From Bythopirellula goksoeyrii (GTDB taxonomy: Bacteria; Planctomycetota; Planctomycetia; Pirellulales; Lacipirellulaceae): 64,000 bases of DNA. The notes beneath the pieces were generated by a model. It saw nothing but the letters and a program-made list of their open reading frames with translations, searched no databases and had not been told where the DNA came from. Positions 62,985-64,000 of the stretch are shown piece after piece (within the stretch, counting starts at the first letter, position 1; every line of letters begins with the position of its first letter). The DNA is taken from assembly GCF_008065115.1 (NCBI RefSeq), contig NZ_CP042913.1, positions 5,529,257 to 5,593,256 of the forward strand, in the 5' to 3' direction. A program made the translations under genes and the position numbers.

Positions 62985-63034
62985 TTCACCTAGGGCGTTG
63001 CCCTAGGCTACGGTGAATTAGGCCTTCGGCCAAA
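62985..63034. repeat. REP-like hairpins, right flank of RAYT
   Basis: CCTAGGGC-GTT-GCCCTAGG (62989-63007) followed by CTACGGTGAA and GGCCTTCGGCC. This is the mirror image of the left flank, so the transposase lies between inverted REP units, as in BIME structures. Confidence 0.7.
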
Positions 63035-63122
63035 ACTCCGGATGATAGAACATGCCGTCAAGAATGCTTGACCTGTTCACGTTTGATTTCATTCCCCCAT
63101 TCCTTTATTTCTCACTCAATTT

Positions 63123-64000
63123 ATGCTTGAAAGTTCCCCCTTTGGCAACTTGCTTACCGAGCTTCGCCAGGATCTCGTGGATCGTCGCGATGAAATCCGC
63201 GAGGTGCATCAGCGCGGACTCAGTGGTACTCAAGTCTCGGCCAAGCTTGCATCACTTCTCGACACAGTCCTTATGCGACTACTGGATGCCACCCTGACTG
63301 AGGCGACGGGGCCACGAGCAGCTTCCTTTGCTTCCAACATGGCGGTAATCTGTCTGGGCAGCCACGGTCGGCGGCAATGCTCTCCATTCTCTGATGTCGA
63401 CTTGATGTTCCTATATCAAGGAATGTCGAGATCCGAAGTTGCTGGAATTCTGCGTCCCATGACTCAGGGAGTGTTTGATATCGGTTTGCACTTGGGATCG
63501 AGCATCCGCAAGCCAGCCGAAGCCGTGCAATTGGCCCGCGACGATACCGTGATCTGCACATCGCTTATCGACGCCCGATTGCTCAAAGGCAATCGAAGCC
63601 TGTTCGAAGAGTTTCGCACCAGTTTCGAAAAAATGGCCCGGCGCAATAGCAAGTCCCTGTGCAAATCTTTCCTCGAAGCGCGAGCTGACGAACGCAATCA
63701 ATATGGCGAAAGTGTCTATCTTCTCCAGCCGCATGTCAAACGATCGCGGGGAGGGATTCGCGACTTGAACCTGCTCCGTTGGTTGGGGTTTGCTGAGTTC
63801 GGACAGTCAGACCCCGATCGGCTCCATCTCTTGGGGGCAATGTCAAAATTTGATCATCACCGTTTACTTTCCTCCAGTGAATACCTGCTACGACTTCGCA
63901 ACGAGATGCATTTTCACGCGGGCGCTTCAAGCGACATGCTAGACCGAGCCGAACAGCTGCGAATTGCCGATTGGCTGGGCTTCCAGCATCGCAGCGGACT
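63123..64000 (+). CDS. glnD: Protein-PII uridylyltransferase (partial)
   Basis: N-terminal part of GlnD, running off the right edge after 292 codons. Nucleotidyltransferase signature: CLGSHGRRQCSPFSDVDLMF (Gly-Ser then Asp-x-Asp), and the family motif GGIRDLNLLRW. In full it would also have HD and ACT domains beyond the window. It uridylylates PII under nitrogen limitation and removes UMP when glutamine is high. It belongs to the same block as amtB and glnK, separated only by the RAYT insertion. Start ATG at 63123 has no obvious ribosome site. Confidence 0.9.
   Translation, partial: MLESSPFGNLLTELRQDLVDRRDEIREVHQRGLSGTQVSAKLASLLDTVLMRLLDATLTEATGPRAASFASNMAVICLGSHGRRQCSPFSDVDLMFLYQGMSRSEVAGILRPMTQGVFDIGLHLGSSIRKPAEAVQLARDDTVICTSLIDARLLKGNRSLFEEFRTSFEKMARRNSKSLCKSFLEARADERNQYGESVYLLQPHVKRSRGGIRDLNLLRWLGFAEFGQSDPDRLHLLGAMSKFDHHRLLSSSEYLLRLRNEMHFHAGASSDMLDRAEQLRIADWLGFQHRSG

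Overview
The window reads as a chromosomal segment of a planctomycete, most likely of the order Pirellulales. The clues are three PEP-CTERM proteins (one with a dockerin-type EF-hand pair before the PEP-CTERM tail), a membrane Ser/Thr kinase with DFN in place of DFG beside an ECF-type sigma factor, a second sigma factor beside a membrane von Willebrand A protein, a TIGR03032 protein, and intergenic DNA full of palindromic repeats. No tRNA, rRNA or CRISPR array was seen. The taxonomic call is an inference from gene content; nothing in the window is a direct species marker.

Bases 1-20510 form the centre of interest: a purine (probably uric acid/xanthine) catabolic region built from the families that surround ygeW-ygfK-ssnA-xdhD in E. 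coli and in gut anaerobes. In order it holds a fused Fe-S/molybdopterin xdhD-like hydroxylase (minus strand, cut by the left edge), ygeY (M20 hydrolase), ygeW (carbamoyltransferase), a yqeA-type carbamate kinase, ssnA (amidohydrolase), two different PLP fold-type II enzymes where ygeX would be expected, a shortened ygfK, and xdhC, xdhB and xdhA. The likely logic is oxidation of the purine by two molybdenum hydroxylases, reductive and hydrolytic ring opening (YgfK, SsnA, YgeY), PLP-dependent elimination of ammonia, then carbamoyl transfer and ATP formation (YgeW plus carbamate kinase). Foreign-looking inserts interrupt the region: a GxxExxY nuclease-fold gene framed by inverted repeats, a PIN toxin-antitoxin pair, two PEP-CTERM genes, and a palindromic repeat lying in frame inside xdhD.

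Bases 20716-38000 hold a GT2-ArnT fusion, an OPT transporter, a tiny basic protein, an aldo/keto reductase, two more PEP-CTERM proteins, a YdiJ-like FAD/Fe-S dehydrogenase, a MATE exporter, a Wzz-like chain-length protein, galE and a TIGR03032 protein. Bases 36748-42731 are signalling: kinase divergent from sigma factor 1, then sigma factor 2 followed by the vWA protein.

Bases 42823-55845 are mainly housekeeping (recG, rnhA, priA, nadD) mixed with a haem-binding-type sensor kinase, a soluble histidine kinase, a lipoprotein, a potassium-type channel and small conserved hypotheticals. Bases 56249-64000 carry a periplasmic adaptor with a very long charged linker, a terpene-cyclase-fold protein, a cobalamin adenosyltransferase, and a nitrogen block: amtB, the PII gene, a REP-associated tyrosine transposase with mirrored REP hairpins and an amber codon near its end, and the start of glnD, which runs off the right edge. 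Ammonia sensing and uptake fit a cell that mineralises purine nitrogen, but that link is inference.

At least five families of palindromic repeats occur between genes, several supplying the stop codon of the gene they follow. They are listed separately because they are the strongest unexplained structure in the window.
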